64,000 nucleotides of DNA from Azophilus sp963663395 (GCA_963663395.1 OY760226.1:1240001-1304000); one strand, 5' to 3'; counted from the first letter of the stretch, positions 1-7,974 are shown. Notes: generated by a model not told the origin, from the letters alone. Program-made: numbers and translations.

Positions 1-40
1 TCACGGAGCCCTCGCGGCGGGTTCTGACGACATCGTTCAT
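1..40 (-). CDS. Partial CDS, N-terminus only, possibly enoyl-CoA hydratase
   Basis: Only the first 13 codons are inside the window (MNDVVRTRREGSV), running off the left edge. The ATG overlaps the TGA of the upstream acyl-CoA synthetase as ATGA, so the two are probably translationally coupled. A purine-rich ribosome-binding site (AGAGGAAAC) sits just upstream. Short polar starts of this kind are common in enoyl-CoA hydratase/isomerase proteins, and the acyl-CoA neighbourhood fits, but the function is a guess from context. The existence of a gene start is much more certain than its product. Confidence 0.5.
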   Translation of the reverse strand, partial: MNDVVRTRREGSV

Positions 41-2385
41 GATGTTTCCTCTCGCGTGCTTCTGTTCGGGTCAGCGTCTTTCGGGCCAGTCTCCGTTTCG
101 GGCTCCCGAATTCGGATCAGGGCATCGAGCGCCACCGCTCCGCGGCCGCGGGGACGAATCGCGAGCGGATTGACATCGAGTTCCTCCAGGCGGTCGCTGT
201 GTGCGGCCGCGAACTTCGCGATCTGGAGGACAGTCGTCACGGCCGCGTCGACATCGGCGGGTTCGCCGTCCCGAAAGCCCTCGAGCATCGGTGCACATTT
301 CAGATTCGAGATGGCGTCGCGCACCTCGGCTTCCGTTATCGGCAACAGCAGCGTGACGGTGTCTGCGACAAGTTCCACGAGAGTGCCCCCGGAACCCAAC
401 GTGAGGATCAGGCCGAATTGGGGGTCCCGATGCAGGCCGACAATCAGCTCGACCACGGTGTCTGTGAAGAATCGTTCAACGAGGAGCCTGGCAGGCGAAG
501 CCGGTTGCGCGATGGCTGCGGGCGCATCGCCTGAGACTGCGGGCGCATTGCCCGAGGCTGTGGGCGAAGTGCCCGAAGATGCGTTGGGATCAGCCGGGGA
601 TGCCAGTGCGGTGTCTGCGTCGGGGACTGCACCGCCCGCGATGCTGTCCGGGGGACATGTTGCGAGCAACTCCTGCGCTGCGGAGCGGATTTCGCCGGAT
701 TCGCGCAGGTTCAGCCGGAGTGCGCCGCGGTCCGTCTTGTGCGGGATGCCGAGCGCCTTGAGCGCAACCGGCGCATCGATGGATGCAGCGATGGAGACCG
801 CTTCATCGGCGCCCTGCGCGACCCCGCCGTTCGGGACCGCAACACCGAAGGCAGCGAGGCGTGCTTTCGCCTCGGCCTCATCCAGCACCACGGGGTCGTT
901 TGACAGGCGTCGGTTGCGGGTCAGGGGATCGGGCAACGGCGACTTCCAGGCGGCGCCGATCGAAGCTACGCATTCCATGGCGGTCAGCGCGTCCCGTACG
1001 CCCACGAGCGGTGCGATGCCGCGCTCGACCAGTTTGACGGCGGTAGCCTCGGGCAGGTTCTCCGCCATCGTAGCCATGATCGCGCCCTTGCCGCCGGCGG
1101 TACTCATGGCGTGCCCGAATGCACGCACCGATGCCCACCAGTCATTGTCCACGCAGCGGTCGCCGCGCGGAAAGTCGAGAACCAGCAGGTTTGCGTCGAA
1201 TCCGCCCCGGGCGAACGCCGTGAATGTCTCGGTCAGGGCTGTCTCGTCGCCCCAGTTGAAGGTGTGATAGTCGAAAGGGTTGTCCACCGAAACCAGGGGA
1301 TGCACGGTGGCGGCCACCGCGGCCGAGTGGCCCGGTTCCAGCCGCGGGCAGGTCAGTGCGGATTCATCTGCGGCATCGGCCACCACGCTGGCCTCTCCGC
1401 CGGAACAGCACATGGCGCCCACGCGATTGCCGTCGAGGGATCCGTGCACGTGCAGGAATTTCAATGTCTCCAGCAGTTGCCCGATGCCGAGGACACGAGC
1501 GAACCCCAGCCGCTTGAGGAAGGCCTGGGCGCCGGCTTCGGACCCGGCCAGGGAGGCCGTGTGACTGAACGTTGCGGTGCGCCCTCGTTCCGAGCGGCCC
1601 GTCTTCATGACCACTACGGGCACACTGCGCTTCCGCGACATTGCCGCCAGCGCCTCAAAGCCCGGGATCGAGTCGAACCCCTCCACGTGCAGGCCAAGGG
1701 CGCTGACCCGAGTGTCGCGAAGCATGGCAGCCGCCAGGTCAGAGACACCCAACTGGGCCTGATTGCCGGCGGTAACCACATAGGCGAGTGGCAGGCCCCG
1801 CTGCTGCATGGTCAGGCTAACGGCGATGTTGGACGACTGCGTTACGATGGCGACACCGCTTTCGTTCGGGTCGAGGCGCCGCCCGCCATGCTGGTCCGGC
1901 CACAGGGGCGCACCGTCGAGATAGTTGAGCATTCCGTAACAGTTCGGCCCGATGATGGGCATTTCGCCTGCCGCCACCACCAGTGCGCGCTGCAGGTCGG
2001 CGCCGTCCGCGCTTTCCTGAAATCCGGACGCGTAGCAGATTGCGCCGCCTGCACCCAGGCGAGACAGTTCGGCGATGGCTTCGACGGTGGCATGGCGGTT
2101 GATGCCGATGAAGGTGGCATCGGGCGAACCGGGGAGGGCGGCTACCGAGCGGAACGCATCCCTCCCTGCGACGTTCGTCCGCGTGGGGTGGACGGGCCAG
2201 ATTTCGCCGTCGTAGCCCATGCGTTCGCATTGCCTGACAACCTCGGCCGCGCTGCGGCCGCCGATGACGGCGATGCTCCGCGGCCTTAACAGCCTGGGAA
2301 GACGCCGGCTCCATGGGCGTCTTTCGCCACCATCGACGCCGGCAAGCCTGTCGAGCCGGGTACGCACCTGTGCAGGATCGTTCAC
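37..2385 (-). CDS. ADP-forming acyl-CoA synthetase (acetate-CoA ligase family)
   Basis: A 782-residue protein with the domain order of NDP-forming acyl-CoA synthetases: a CoA-binding Rossmann domain near the N-terminus (RSIAVIGG about residue 37), two succinyl-CoA-ligase-like flavodoxin domains with the phosphohistidine loop (SHTASLAGSE), and a C-terminal ATP-grasp domain beginning around residue 505. These enzymes interconvert an acyl-CoA, ADP and phosphate with the free acid, ATP and CoA in the cytoplasm. The start overlaps the acyl-CoA dehydrogenase stop by 4 bases and the stop overlaps the next gene by 4 bases, so this is an operon. Oddity: an Ala/Pro/Ser-rich low-complexity insert of about 50 residues near residue 595-645 interrupts the ATP-grasp domain. 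The substrate is not shown by the sequence; carnitine neighbours suggest a betaine-type or short acyl acid. Confidence 0.88.
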   Translation of the reverse strand: MNDPAQVRTRLDRLAGVDGGERRPWSRRLPRLLRPRSIAVIGGRSAAEVVRQCERMGYDGEIWPVHPTRTNVAGRDAFRSVAALPGSPDATFIGINRHATVEAIAELSRLGAGGAICYASGFQESADGADLQRALVVAAGEMPIIGPNCYGMLNYLDGAPLWPDQHGGRRLDPNESGVAIVTQSSNIAVSLTMQQRGLPLAYVVTAGNQAQLGVSDLAAAMLRDTRVSALGLHVEGFDSIPGFEALAAMSRKRSVPVVVMKTGRSERGRTATFSHTASLAGSEAGAQAFLKRLGFARVLGIGQLLETLKFLHVHGSLDGNRVGAMCCSGGEASVVADAADESALTCPRLEPGHSAAVAATVHPLVSVDNPFDYHTFNWGDETALTETFTAFARGGFDANLLVLDFPRGDRCVDNDWWASVRAFGHAMSTAGGKGAIMATMAENLPEATAVKLVERGIAPLVGVRDALTAMECVASIGAAWKSPLPDPLTRNRRLSNDPVVLDEAEAKARLAAFGVAVPNGGVAQGADEAVSIAASIDAPVALKALGIPHKTDRGALRLNLRESGEIRSAAQELLATCPPDSIAGGAVPDADTALASPADPNASSGTSPTASGNAPAVSGDAPAAIAQPASPARLLVERFFTDTVVELIVGLHRDPQFGLILTLGSGGTLVELVADTVTLLLPITEAEVRDAISNLKCAPMLEGFRDGEPADVDAAVTTVLQIAKFAAAHSDRLEELDVNPLAIRPRGRGAVALDALIRIREPETETGPKDADPNRSTREETS

Positions 2386-3542
2386 GAGCCCAGCGGGCGC
2401 AGCAGGTCGCGCCCGATGATGTGGCGCTGGATCTCGGAGGTGCCGTCCCAGATGCGCTCCACCCGCGCATCGCGCCAGAATCGGGCCAGCGGCAGGTCGC
2501 TCATCAGCCCCATGCCGCCGTGAATCTGGACGGCTTCATCCGTAACCCGGGCGAGCATCTCCGTGGCGTACAGCTTGGCGGAGGCGATTTGCCGGTCGGC
2601 CGGCAGGCCCCCGTCGAGGCGCCAGGCGGCGCTGAGCGTCAGCCAGTCAGCCGCATCGATCTCGGTGACCATGTCGGCAAGCTTGAAGGAGACGCCCTGG
2701 AAGCGGCCGATCGGCTGTCCGAACTGGTGCCGTTGTGCGGCGTGTGAAAGGGCCAGGTCGAATGCCCGGCGAGCGCGGCCCACACACATGGCGGCCACGG
2801 TGAGCCGGGTTCCATACAGCCACTCGTTGGCCAGGTCGAATCCCCTGTCTACCTCGCCGAGAACCTGGGCAGCCGGCACGCGGCAGTCGTCGAAATCGAG
2901 GATGCAGTTCCGATATCCCCGGTGGGAGACGGAATCGTAGCCCGGGCGGATATCGAAGCCGGGTGTACCCCGGTCCACCAGGAAACAGGTGATGCGCTTC
3001 CTGGGCCCGCGGGGCGTCTCGTCTTCGCCGGTGGCGACGAAGACGATGACGAAGTCGGCGAGGTCCGCGTGGGAGATGAAGTGTTTGCTGCCGTTGATGA
3101 TCCAGTCGCCGTCGTCTGGGCGCGCCGAACACTGCATGCCCCGCACATCGGAACCGGCGGCGGGCTCGGTCATGGCCAGGGCATCGAAGCGGTCGCCGCG
3201 GGCCGACGGCAGCAGGTAGCGTTGACGCTGTTCTGCGTTGCAGGCCATCAGGATTCCCGACGGCCGGCCCCAGAAAACGCTGAGCGCCATGGACGGCCGG
3301 CCGAGTTCCCGTTCCAGCAGGGTGAAGGTGAGGTGATCGAGGCCCCCGCCGCCCACCTCCGCAGGCAGGTTCGGCGCGTAGAAACCCAGATCGATTACCT
3401 TCCGCTTGATCTCTTCGCCGACTTCCGGCGGCACCTGGCCGCTGCTCTCGACCTCTTCCTCGAGAGGGTACAACTCGCGCTCCACGAACCCGCGTACGGT
3501 GTCCACCACCATCTGTTGCTCGGAGGTGAGAGCGAAGTCCAC
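2382..3542 (-). CDS. Acyl-CoA dehydrogenase
   Basis: A 386-residue flavoprotein of normal family length. It starts with the typical helical N-domain (DFALTSEQQMVVDTVRGF). It carries the central-domain signature with AMTEPAAGSD and a C-terminal helical domain ending in the conserved VQIHGGMG and ARVERIWDGTSEIQR segments. It would introduce an alpha-beta double bond into an acyl-CoA and pass electrons to electron-transfer flavoprotein. The start is GTG, overlapped (TAGTG) by the stop of a short upstream reading frame. Its own stop overlaps the synthetase start by 4 bases, so the two are co-translated. The exact acyl-CoA is unknown; in this setting a betainyl or short branched substrate is possible. 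Confidence 0.9.
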   Translation of the reverse strand: MDFALTSEQQMVVDTVRGFVERELYPLEEEVESSGQVPPEVGEEIKRKVIDLGFYAPNLPAEVGGGGLDHLTFTLLERELGRPSMALSVFWGRPSGILMACNAEQRQRYLLPSARGDRFDALAMTEPAAGSDVRGMQCSARPDDGDWIINGSKHFISHADLADFVIVFVATGEDETPRGPRKRITCFLVDRGTPGFDIRPGYDSVSHRGYRNCILDFDDCRVPAAQVLGEVDRGFDLANEWLYGTRLTVAAMCVGRARRAFDLALSHAAQRHQFGQPIGRFQGVSFKLADMVTEIDAADWLTLSAAWRLDGGLPADRQIASAKLYATEMLARVTDEAVQIHGGMGLMSDLPLARFWRDARVERIWDGTSEIQRHIIGRDLLRPLGS

Positions 3543-3690
3543 TACACCACCAACTCGTGTGTCACGGTCGTTGACCTGGCCAGGATTTCACCCTCGAGCG
3601 ATGTCTCATCGGGGTGCGGAAACGCCCTGTTCGTCATCACCTCCACGTCAGGTTCGGCTAAACCTCTTGTTCGCGGAAGGGGGTTGTCAA

Positions 3691-3752
3691 ATGAGTCAAA
3701 ATCCCTCCCGGTCGCTGTTTTCTCGTCGGGCTGGGGCATCGTCCCGTTACCC
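3691..3752 (+). repeat. 62-bp inverted repeat, copy 1 (3' side of carnitine dehydrogenase)
   Basis: By hand alignment this segment matches the reverse complement of 4762-4823 over about 62 bases with about 7 mismatches. It begins ATGAGTCAAAATCCC, includes CGCTGTTTTCTCGTCGGGC, and ends across the stop codon of the carnitine dehydrogenase. The pair frames that gene almost exactly. The remaining spacer 3543-3690 holds only a short open frame (ending at 3542 in TAGTG overlap with the dehydrogenase start) that I do not recognise and regard as doubtful. Confidence 0.85.
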
Positions 3753-4733
3753 CTCGCCCGAGCGGCGCGCTTCGTTTTCCGCCAGCGTTATGCCTGCGCC
3801 GATCTCGAAGCGTCTGAGCGCCTGCATGATGGCGACCAGGCATTCGTCGCGCAATCGCTCCAGTTCCTTGACGCTGCGTCCCGCGGCTTGCCGCCGGGTT
3901 CCGTCGGCCAGCTTGCCGATCAGTGCAGCGGTCAGTTCCGGCGCCTCGAGTCGGGACCAGGGCAGCTTGAGCGCGGGGCCGAACTGTTTCATGAAATCCG
4001 CCATGCCCCGGTCGCCGCCGGCCATGTGAAACGACAGGCAGGTGCCCATGAAGGCCCAGCGCAGCCCGGGGCCGTAGACGATTGCGGCATCGAGTTCTTC
4101 AGTGGTCGCCACGTCTTCGTCGAGCAGATGCAAAAGTTCCCGCCACAGGGCTTCCTGCAGGCGGTCGGAGAGAAACCCCTCGATCTCGGTGCGCACCCGC
4201 AGCGGGTGCATGCCCAGGTTCCGGTAGATTGCCATGGCCGACTCGATGCTCCCGGGGGCTGTCTGTTCTCCTCCCAGCACTTCCACCAGCGGCAGCAGGT
4301 AGACGGGATTGAACGGGTGTCCGACCACCAGCCGTTCCGGATGGCGGCATCCGGACTGCAGGTGGGTGGGCAGGAGTCCGGAGGTGCTGGAAGCGACGAT
4401 GACGTCCGCGGCGGTTGCGGCATCGATCCGGGCGTGCAGGCCCTGTTTCAGGGCCAAACGCTCCGGAGCGCTCTCCTGGATGAAATCGGCGGCGGTGCAG
4501 ACATCCTCCATGGATTCCGCAAAGCGCAGCCGTCGGCGGTCGGCATCCGGGTAAAGGCCCAGCTCGGTCAAGGCTGGCCAGGCATTCTCTACCGCGGCCA
4601 GCAACCCGGCCTGCCAGCCTGGAGCCGGGTCCCATGCTACGACGTCGAGGCCATGGGCCAGGGCGCGTGCCGTCCAGCCCGCGCCAATCACGCCGGTGCC
4701 GATGATTCCGTAGGTGTGAGTGTGCTCGCGCAT
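3747..4733 (-). CDS. lcdH: L-carnitine dehydrogenase (3-hydroxyacyl-CoA dehydrogenase fold)
   Basis: A 328-residue NAD-dependent dehydrogenase. The N-terminal Rossmann domain has GTGVIGAGW at about residues 12-20, followed by ALAHGLDVVAWDPAPG, wording typical of L-carnitine dehydrogenases rather than FadB-type enzymes. The catalytic His region is VVGHPFNPVYLLPLVEV. The family oxidises L-carnitine to 3-dehydrocarnitine in the cytoplasm. Many homologues are fused to a C-terminal betainyl-CoA thioesterase; this one is the short unfused form and no thioesterase was found nearby. It is flanked by inverted repeats on both sides. On its upstream side an integrated element separates it from the BKACE gene at 15462-16352, which is read in the same direction and encodes the next pathway step. 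A generic 3-hydroxyacyl-CoA dehydrogenase is the alternative reading. Confidence 0.85.
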   Translation of the reverse strand: MREHTHTYGIIGTGVIGAGWTARALAHGLDVVAWDPAPGWQAGLLAAVENAWPALTELGLYPDADRRRLRFAESMEDVCTAADFIQESAPERLALKQGLHARIDAATAADVIVASSTSGLLPTHLQSGCRHPERLVVGHPFNPVYLLPLVEVLGGEQTAPGSIESAMAIYRNLGMHPLRVRTEIEGFLSDRLQEALWRELLHLLDEDVATTEELDAAIVYGPGLRWAFMGTCLSFHMAGGDRGMADFMKQFGPALKLPWSRLEAPELTAALIGKLADGTRRQAAGRSVKELERLRDECLVAIMQALRRFEIGAGITLAENEARRSGEG

Positions 4734-4761
4734 CGTTCTGCCGCAGCGACGCCCGTTATAC

Positions 4762-4823
4762 GGCTAACGGGGAGATACCCCGGCCCGACGAGAAAACAGC
4801 GACGGGGAGGGAATTTGACTCAT
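4762..4823 (-). repeat. 62-bp inverted repeat, copy 2 (5' side of carnitine dehydrogenase)
   Basis: This is the reverse-complement partner of 3691-3752. Similarity stops abruptly at the TGACTCAT that I propose as the left junction of the integrated element. It lies 28 bases upstream of the carnitine dehydrogenase start, so it could also carry or disturb that gene's promoter. Confidence 0.85.
4816..4823 (+). repeat. Candidate left attachment core (TGACTCAT)
   Basis: The octamer TGACTCAT occurs here and again at 15254-15261, just outside the integrase on one side and the last element gene on the other. It also marks where the similarity between the two 62-bp inverted repeats ends. Read inward the left end is TGACTCATGG, and the right end read inward on the other strand is TGAGTCATGG. 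Eight bases alone is weak evidence, so the true core may be elsewhere. Confidence 0.35.
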
Positions 4824-4976
4824 GGTCCCTCCCGCACCACCTAAGCCGCTGAATCCGGTATCCGTATACTCGCAACATGCGGTTTTTTCAGGCATTTTCC
4901 GTCCCTGTCCAATTCCGAAGTCAACGCCAATTTGCGAGAATAGTACCCGATTTCTTGGTACTTTTTTGGAACGGAC

Positions 4977-6167
4977 ATGGCACGACGCAACCTCACCAAA
5001 CGATTCATCGAACGGGCACCGCAAGGGCGACACACTGACGCAAGCGGTTTCGGTCTCTCCCTGTGTGTCGATTCTCGGGGCCGGAAGTTCTGGCACTGGC
5101 GCGGCGTCGTCAAAGGCACTGGGCGGCAAGTGACGCTCGGGCTTGGCTCCGCCAATCTCGTCAGCATCGACGAAGCCCGCGAACAGGCAATGATGGCCAA
5201 GAAGAAAGCCCGGCAGGGTATCAACCCGCAACCCGAAATCGTTCAACAGAACGCCATCGAAGCGGCCACACTCGCGCCGACCTTGCGCGAAGCGATTGCC
5301 GACTGCATCAAGGCACGCAAGGCAACGTGGAAGAATCCTGCCAAGACGGAACGGCGATGGGAGAAAGTGACGGAAAGCCACGCGGCCCGATTGGTGAACC
5401 GCCGCGTTGATGCCATCGAACCGAAAGACATCCAGGCATCAATCGACCGTTCCACCAACATGGGCAATGAGGCGCTTGGCTACCTCAACCTGACCTTTGA
5501 CATGCTGCTTGCGCATGGCGTCGTGAAAGAGAACGTATCCCGCCAAGCCGCAAAGGTGATGCTGGCCAAGCCCGCCGAATGCAAGCATCACGAAAGCCTG
5601 CCGTACCGGAACGCGCCGTCGTTCTTCCGGGCGGTCGCTGCATCGACCCGGAGCGCCCCGGCAAGGTTGGCCCTCCAATGGATCATGCTTTCCGGCTGCC
5701 GCTTGCAGGAAGCCTGCAAGGCGCGATGGTCGGAATTCGACCTGGATGCAAAAGTCTGGACCGTTCCCGCCGGTCGCATGAAGAAGTCGAACGAATGGGA
5801 CGTTCCCCTGACTGACGCCATGCTCGCGGTACTGGAACAAGCCCGCGCACTGCCGGGCGCTGGTGACTACGTGTTCCGCAACGGTCGAAAGCCCATCGGC
5901 GGCGAAGCCGTGCGACGGCTGAAAGGCACGCTTGACGATCAAGTCACCGTCCACGGGTTCCGTACCACGTTCGCAACCTGGGCGATGGAAAACACGGATG
6001 CCGACGAAGCGACCATCGAAAGGTGCATCGGGCATGTCGTAGGAAGCGCGAGCCGCCGGGCCTACCTTCGTTCCACAATGCTGGAAGCCCGCCGGGCAAT
6101 CATGGAATCGTGGGGCGGCTTCGTGGCCGGCCCAGCGACGAAGGCGGCAGCGGTCAAGGCCGCATAG
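4977..6167 (+). CDS. Tyrosine recombinase / phage integrase (DUF4102-type N-terminus)
   Basis: A 396-residue site-specific recombinase. The N-terminal DUF4102-like domain (about residues 1-90) is followed by a core-binding domain and a catalytic domain. The catalytic residues are all present: Arg242 (GCRLQE), Lys269/270, His326 and Arg329 (HGFRTTFATWA), His353 (IGH) and the nucleophile Tyr363 (RRAYLR). It would integrate and excise the element. It is the leftmost element gene, reading inward, the usual position next to attL, and is closed by a strong terminator at 6187-6220. P4-type integrases normally use tRNA genes, but none is visible here. Start ATG follows a purine-rich stretch. Confidence 0.95.
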   Translation: MARRNLTKRFIERAPQGRHTDASGFGLSLCVDSRGRKFWHWRGVVKGTGRQVTLGLGSANLVSIDEAREQAMMAKKKARQGINPQPEIVQQNAIEAATLAPTLREAIADCIKARKATWKNPAKTERRWEKVTESHAARLVNRRVDAIEPKDIQASIDRSTNMGNEALGYLNLTFDMLLAHGVVKENVSRQAAKVMLAKPAECKHHESLPYRNAPSFFRAVAASTRSAPARLALQWIMLSGCRLQEACKARWSEFDLDAKVWTVPAGRMKKSNEWDVPLTDAMLAVLEQARALPGAGDYVFRNGRKPIGGEAVRRLKGTLDDQVTVHGFRTTFATWAMENTDADEATIERCIGHVVGSASRRAYLRSTMLEARRAIMESWGGFVAGPATKAAAVKAA

Positions 6168-6186
6168 CTGCCGATGGCGCTTGACG

Positions 6187-6220
6187 GAAGGGGGGGCTTC
6201 GGCCCCCTTCTTCTTTTGTT
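6187..6220 (+). terminator. Rho-independent terminator after the integrase gene
   Basis: GAAGGGGG pairs with CCCCCTTC (6187-6194 with 6203-6210), followed by TTCTTTTGTT. It lies 20 bases past the integrase stop and isolates integrase transcription from the downstream small genes. Confidence 0.85.
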
Positions 6221-6253
6221 ACAGTTCCATGCGAGCAACGACAAGGCGAAACC

Positions 6254-6451
6254 ATGGACCACCTACAGGCAGCGACCCTGGACATGACATACGCGCTTTC
6301 GCGCTTGTGTTTGGCAATGGACGGGTTCAGCTACGGGGAACCTGAATTGCCGGACCCGGAGCGGCAAGCTAATGCCCTGACGGCCGCCAGGGAGTCTTGG
6401 AAGGCATTCCACGAAGCCGCCGCGAGTGAACTGCAATGGCAGCCGGAGTAG
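6254..6451 (+). CDS. Small hypothetical element protein (65 aa)
   Basis: A 65-residue acidic helical protein (MDHLQAATLDMTYALSRL start) that I do not recognise. The ATG follows a purine-rich segment (GACAAGGCGAAACC), and its stop overlaps the start of the next small gene by 16 bases, which supports both being real and coupled. The content (many Ala, Glu, Leu; two Trp near the end) suggests a small soluble helical protein. By position, between integrase and packaging genes, it could be regulatory, but nothing in it demonstrates that. Confidence 0.55.
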   Translation: MDHLQAATLDMTYALSRLCLAMDGFSYGEPELPDPERQANALTAARESWKAFHEAAASELQWQPE

Positions 6452-6645
6452 TCGAACTCAAACCGCCGATGCTCGCGACCGTCGAACTGTACGCAAGCGC
6501 GGCCATGCTCACCATGGAAGTAGCCGAATTCCTGGCCGCCGTCGAAGCTGGCGAAGAAAAGCGCGCGACGTTGCAGGATGCCCTGTGGGAACTCGAAGAT
6601 TCCTGGGATGAATTCGAGCGACGCGCCGTTGCCCTGATGCGCTGA
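6436..6645 (+). CDS. Small hypothetical element protein (69 aa)
   Basis: A 69-residue protein that is almost entirely predicted amphipathic helix: a hydrophobic N-terminal half (MLATVELYASAAMLTMEV) and a strongly acidic C-terminal half (ALWELEDSWDEFERR). It overlaps the preceding ORF by 16 bases. No family was recognised. Small acidic helical proteins in satellites sometimes bind helper-phage or host proteins; that is only an analogy. Confidence 0.55.
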   Translation: MAAGVVELKPPMLATVELYASAAMLTMEVAEFLAAVEAGEEKRATLQDALWELEDSWDEFERRAVALMR

Positions 6646-6718
6646 ACGTAATAGGTGACTTGGGTTGCTGCCTTCCCTTCCCCTTGCCGATTGGTGAACG
6701 CTCTTTCTTCAAGGTGCA

Positions 6719-6756
6719 AACCAGCTTCCCCTGCTATGTGCTAGGGGTCGCTGGTT
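6719..6756. other. Two-tier stem-loop
   Basis: AACCAGC (6719-6725) pairs with GCTGGTT (6750-6756), and CCCCT (6728-6732) pairs with AGGGG (6743-6747), separated by a symmetric two-base internal loop and capped by a 10-base loop. No T-run follows, so it is not an ordinary terminator. It may be an RNA structure or a protein binding site. Confidence 0.5.
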
Positions 6757-7082
6757 CGCACACTTGCCGACCGGAGCCACGCCAATCAACAAGGCGGCAG
6801 GGTTGCGTACACGCTCCCTGCTAGGGCCGCTTCCCGGATGTACCCGGCTCACCCTGTCGGCCCGCTTGTTTCCACAAGCCCGTTCCAGTGCCGCCGTGGT
6901 GTTCCCATGCTTGCGGCCATGTCCAAGCGCGCCGCACCGTCTTTAATGGCAGCCAAGTCAACCAACCGCCATCTATTCCCGAAAGCACGCAAGGGGCGGT
7001 TTGTTTGGTTGACTTCGGGCTTATTGGTGCGGACAATTCATGTCTGCGGTTCGTCCGGCGTCAACTGTAACGAACTGCCAAG

Positions 7083-7105
7083 GGGCGCTCAATCGAGCGC
7101 CCTTT
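7083..7105 (+). terminator. Terminator-like hairpin
   Basis: GGGCGCTC (7083-7090) and GAGCGCCC (7095-7102) form a perfect 8-bp stem with a 4-base loop, followed by TTT and, slightly later, TTTT. It precedes the AT-rich leader of the packaging genes and could end a transcript coming from 6254-6645 or from the non-coding region. Confidence 0.6.
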
Positions 7106-7228
7106 GACCTTTTATACTCCAACTTTCCCCCGCAAAAAATAGTTGACCGAATTCTATATCCGTATAAAAACAATAGGTTTTCGTTATTTGTTATCATTCG
7201 GGCCAGAGAAAGGACGGACTGGTGACAC

Positions 7229-7495
7229 ATGGCCGGACGTGAATGGACGCAAGCCGAGGACGCTGGGCTAGAAGAGGTAGTCGCGCTAAATCGTGAAGTC
7301 GGGAAATTGATGGGAAATGCACGGCTCCGCGAGTACGCTGAAACTATCGGTCGAACCTACGTGGCGGTTAAGAATCGGGCATGGGATTTAAAACTGCCAT
7401 CCAACCGGGGCACCGGGCGCAGACCGCGCCCATGGATCGCCAGTGAAAAACGCCACGCGCGCATAGGCGAAGAGGTCGCCAGCAATGCCCGTTAA
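7229..7495 (+). CDS. Myb/SANT-like DNA-binding protein, possible small terminase or regulator
   Basis: An 88-residue basic protein whose first 55 residues read like a Myb/SANT helix-turn-helix: an initial tryptophan (REWTQAEDAGLEE), a middle helix, and the recognition-helix wording GRTYVAVKNRAWDL. A basic tail with GRRPRPW follows. It is the first gene of the packaging operon and overlaps the next gene by 11 bases. In head operons the small terminase, a DNA-binding helix-turn-helix protein, normally precedes the large terminase, and no other candidate exists here, so it could fill that role. It is short for a terminase small subunit, so a transcriptional regulator is equally possible. Confidence 0.65.
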   Translation: MAGREWTQAEDAGLEEVVALNREVGKLMGNARLREYAETIGRTYVAVKNRAWDLKLPSNRGTGRRPRPWIASEKRHARIGEEVASNAR

Positions 7496-7922
7496 AGGGG
7501 GTAATCGGCTGAAGGCGCACCTTGCCAAGCAACGTGCTGCTGCACGGCGAGCGCCACGGTCTGTAACCGTCGGGTTCCATGGCGCGATGTCTGGGCTTGC
7601 GAGCCGCTTGGAGTTTGGAGACCGTGATACGAACCTTCCCGAGCGGCCTGCATTTAGGCAAGCCCTCCGCGCGTCGCATGCGGCCTTCAGGGCCGTTTTG
7701 CTAACGGAAAAGCAGCCATCCCGTGACTTGGCTAGGCGGGCTGGCGAAGCCGCACTGGATGAAATCCGGCGGTCTTATCAGGGTTTCAGCGGGCCGGGTT
7801 TGTCGCAATGGCAGAAAAAACGCAAGAAAGGCACACAAGGGGCAGGCAAGGAACTGGTGGGCCATCGCGGGCCGAAGTTGATTGCTCACCTGTCCGTTCA
7901 CATCGACGGGCGACCCGCATGA
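7485..7922 (+). CDS. HK97 gp10-like neck / tail-completion protein
   Basis: A 145-residue basic protein. The middle part, LEFGDRDTNLPERPAFRQAL, follows the pattern of phage neck and morphogenesis proteins (a small EFG-type motif, then Pro-Arg-Pro-Phe-like residues and a helix). The C-terminal GPKLIAHLSVHIDG corresponds to the Gly-x-Leu strand that ends the family. Such proteins sit at the head-tail junction and prepare the head for tail joining. The ATG overlaps the previous gene by 11 bases. Its position before the terminase, rather than after the capsid gene, is unusual. Confidence 0.6.
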   Translation: MPVKGGNRLKAHLAKQRAAARRAPRSVTVGFHGAMSGLASRLEFGDRDTNLPERPAFRQALRASHAAFRAVLLTEKQPSRDLARRAGEAALDEIRRSYQGFSGPGLSQWQKKRKKGTQGAGKELVGHRGPKLIAHLSVHIDGRPA

Positions 7923-7974
7923 TGGCACCGCCAAAACGTTTGACATCCCCCTGTTCCGGAGCGGGTACTTTTCG

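Larger units (their letters stand above)
6646..7228. other. Long non-coding stretch of the element with several inverted repeats
   Basis: There is no convincing gene in about 580 bases, the longest such gap in the element. It contains a stem-loop at 6719-6756 (AACCAGC / GCTGGTT plus inner CCCCT / AGGGG), a long imperfect inverted repeat (6955-6970 with 6995-7015, arms AAGTCAACCAA and TTGGTTGACTT), and a terminator-like hairpin at 7083-7105. The last 120 bases are AT-rich, unlike the rest, and probably hold the promoter for the packaging genes. The region could hold an untranslated RNA, a replication origin, or a packaging start site; these are unproven options. Confidence 0.6.

Noticed and set aside
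3542..3739. 65-residue minus-strand frame running into the acyl-CoA dehydrogenase start
   Set aside because: About two fifths of it is the 62-bp repeat, and the rest has no recognisable family; the TAGTG overlap alone is not enough.
4734..4976. tRNA attachment site for the integrase
   Set aside because: I looked for a tRNA cloverleaf or 3' fragment on both strands near both junctions and saw none.
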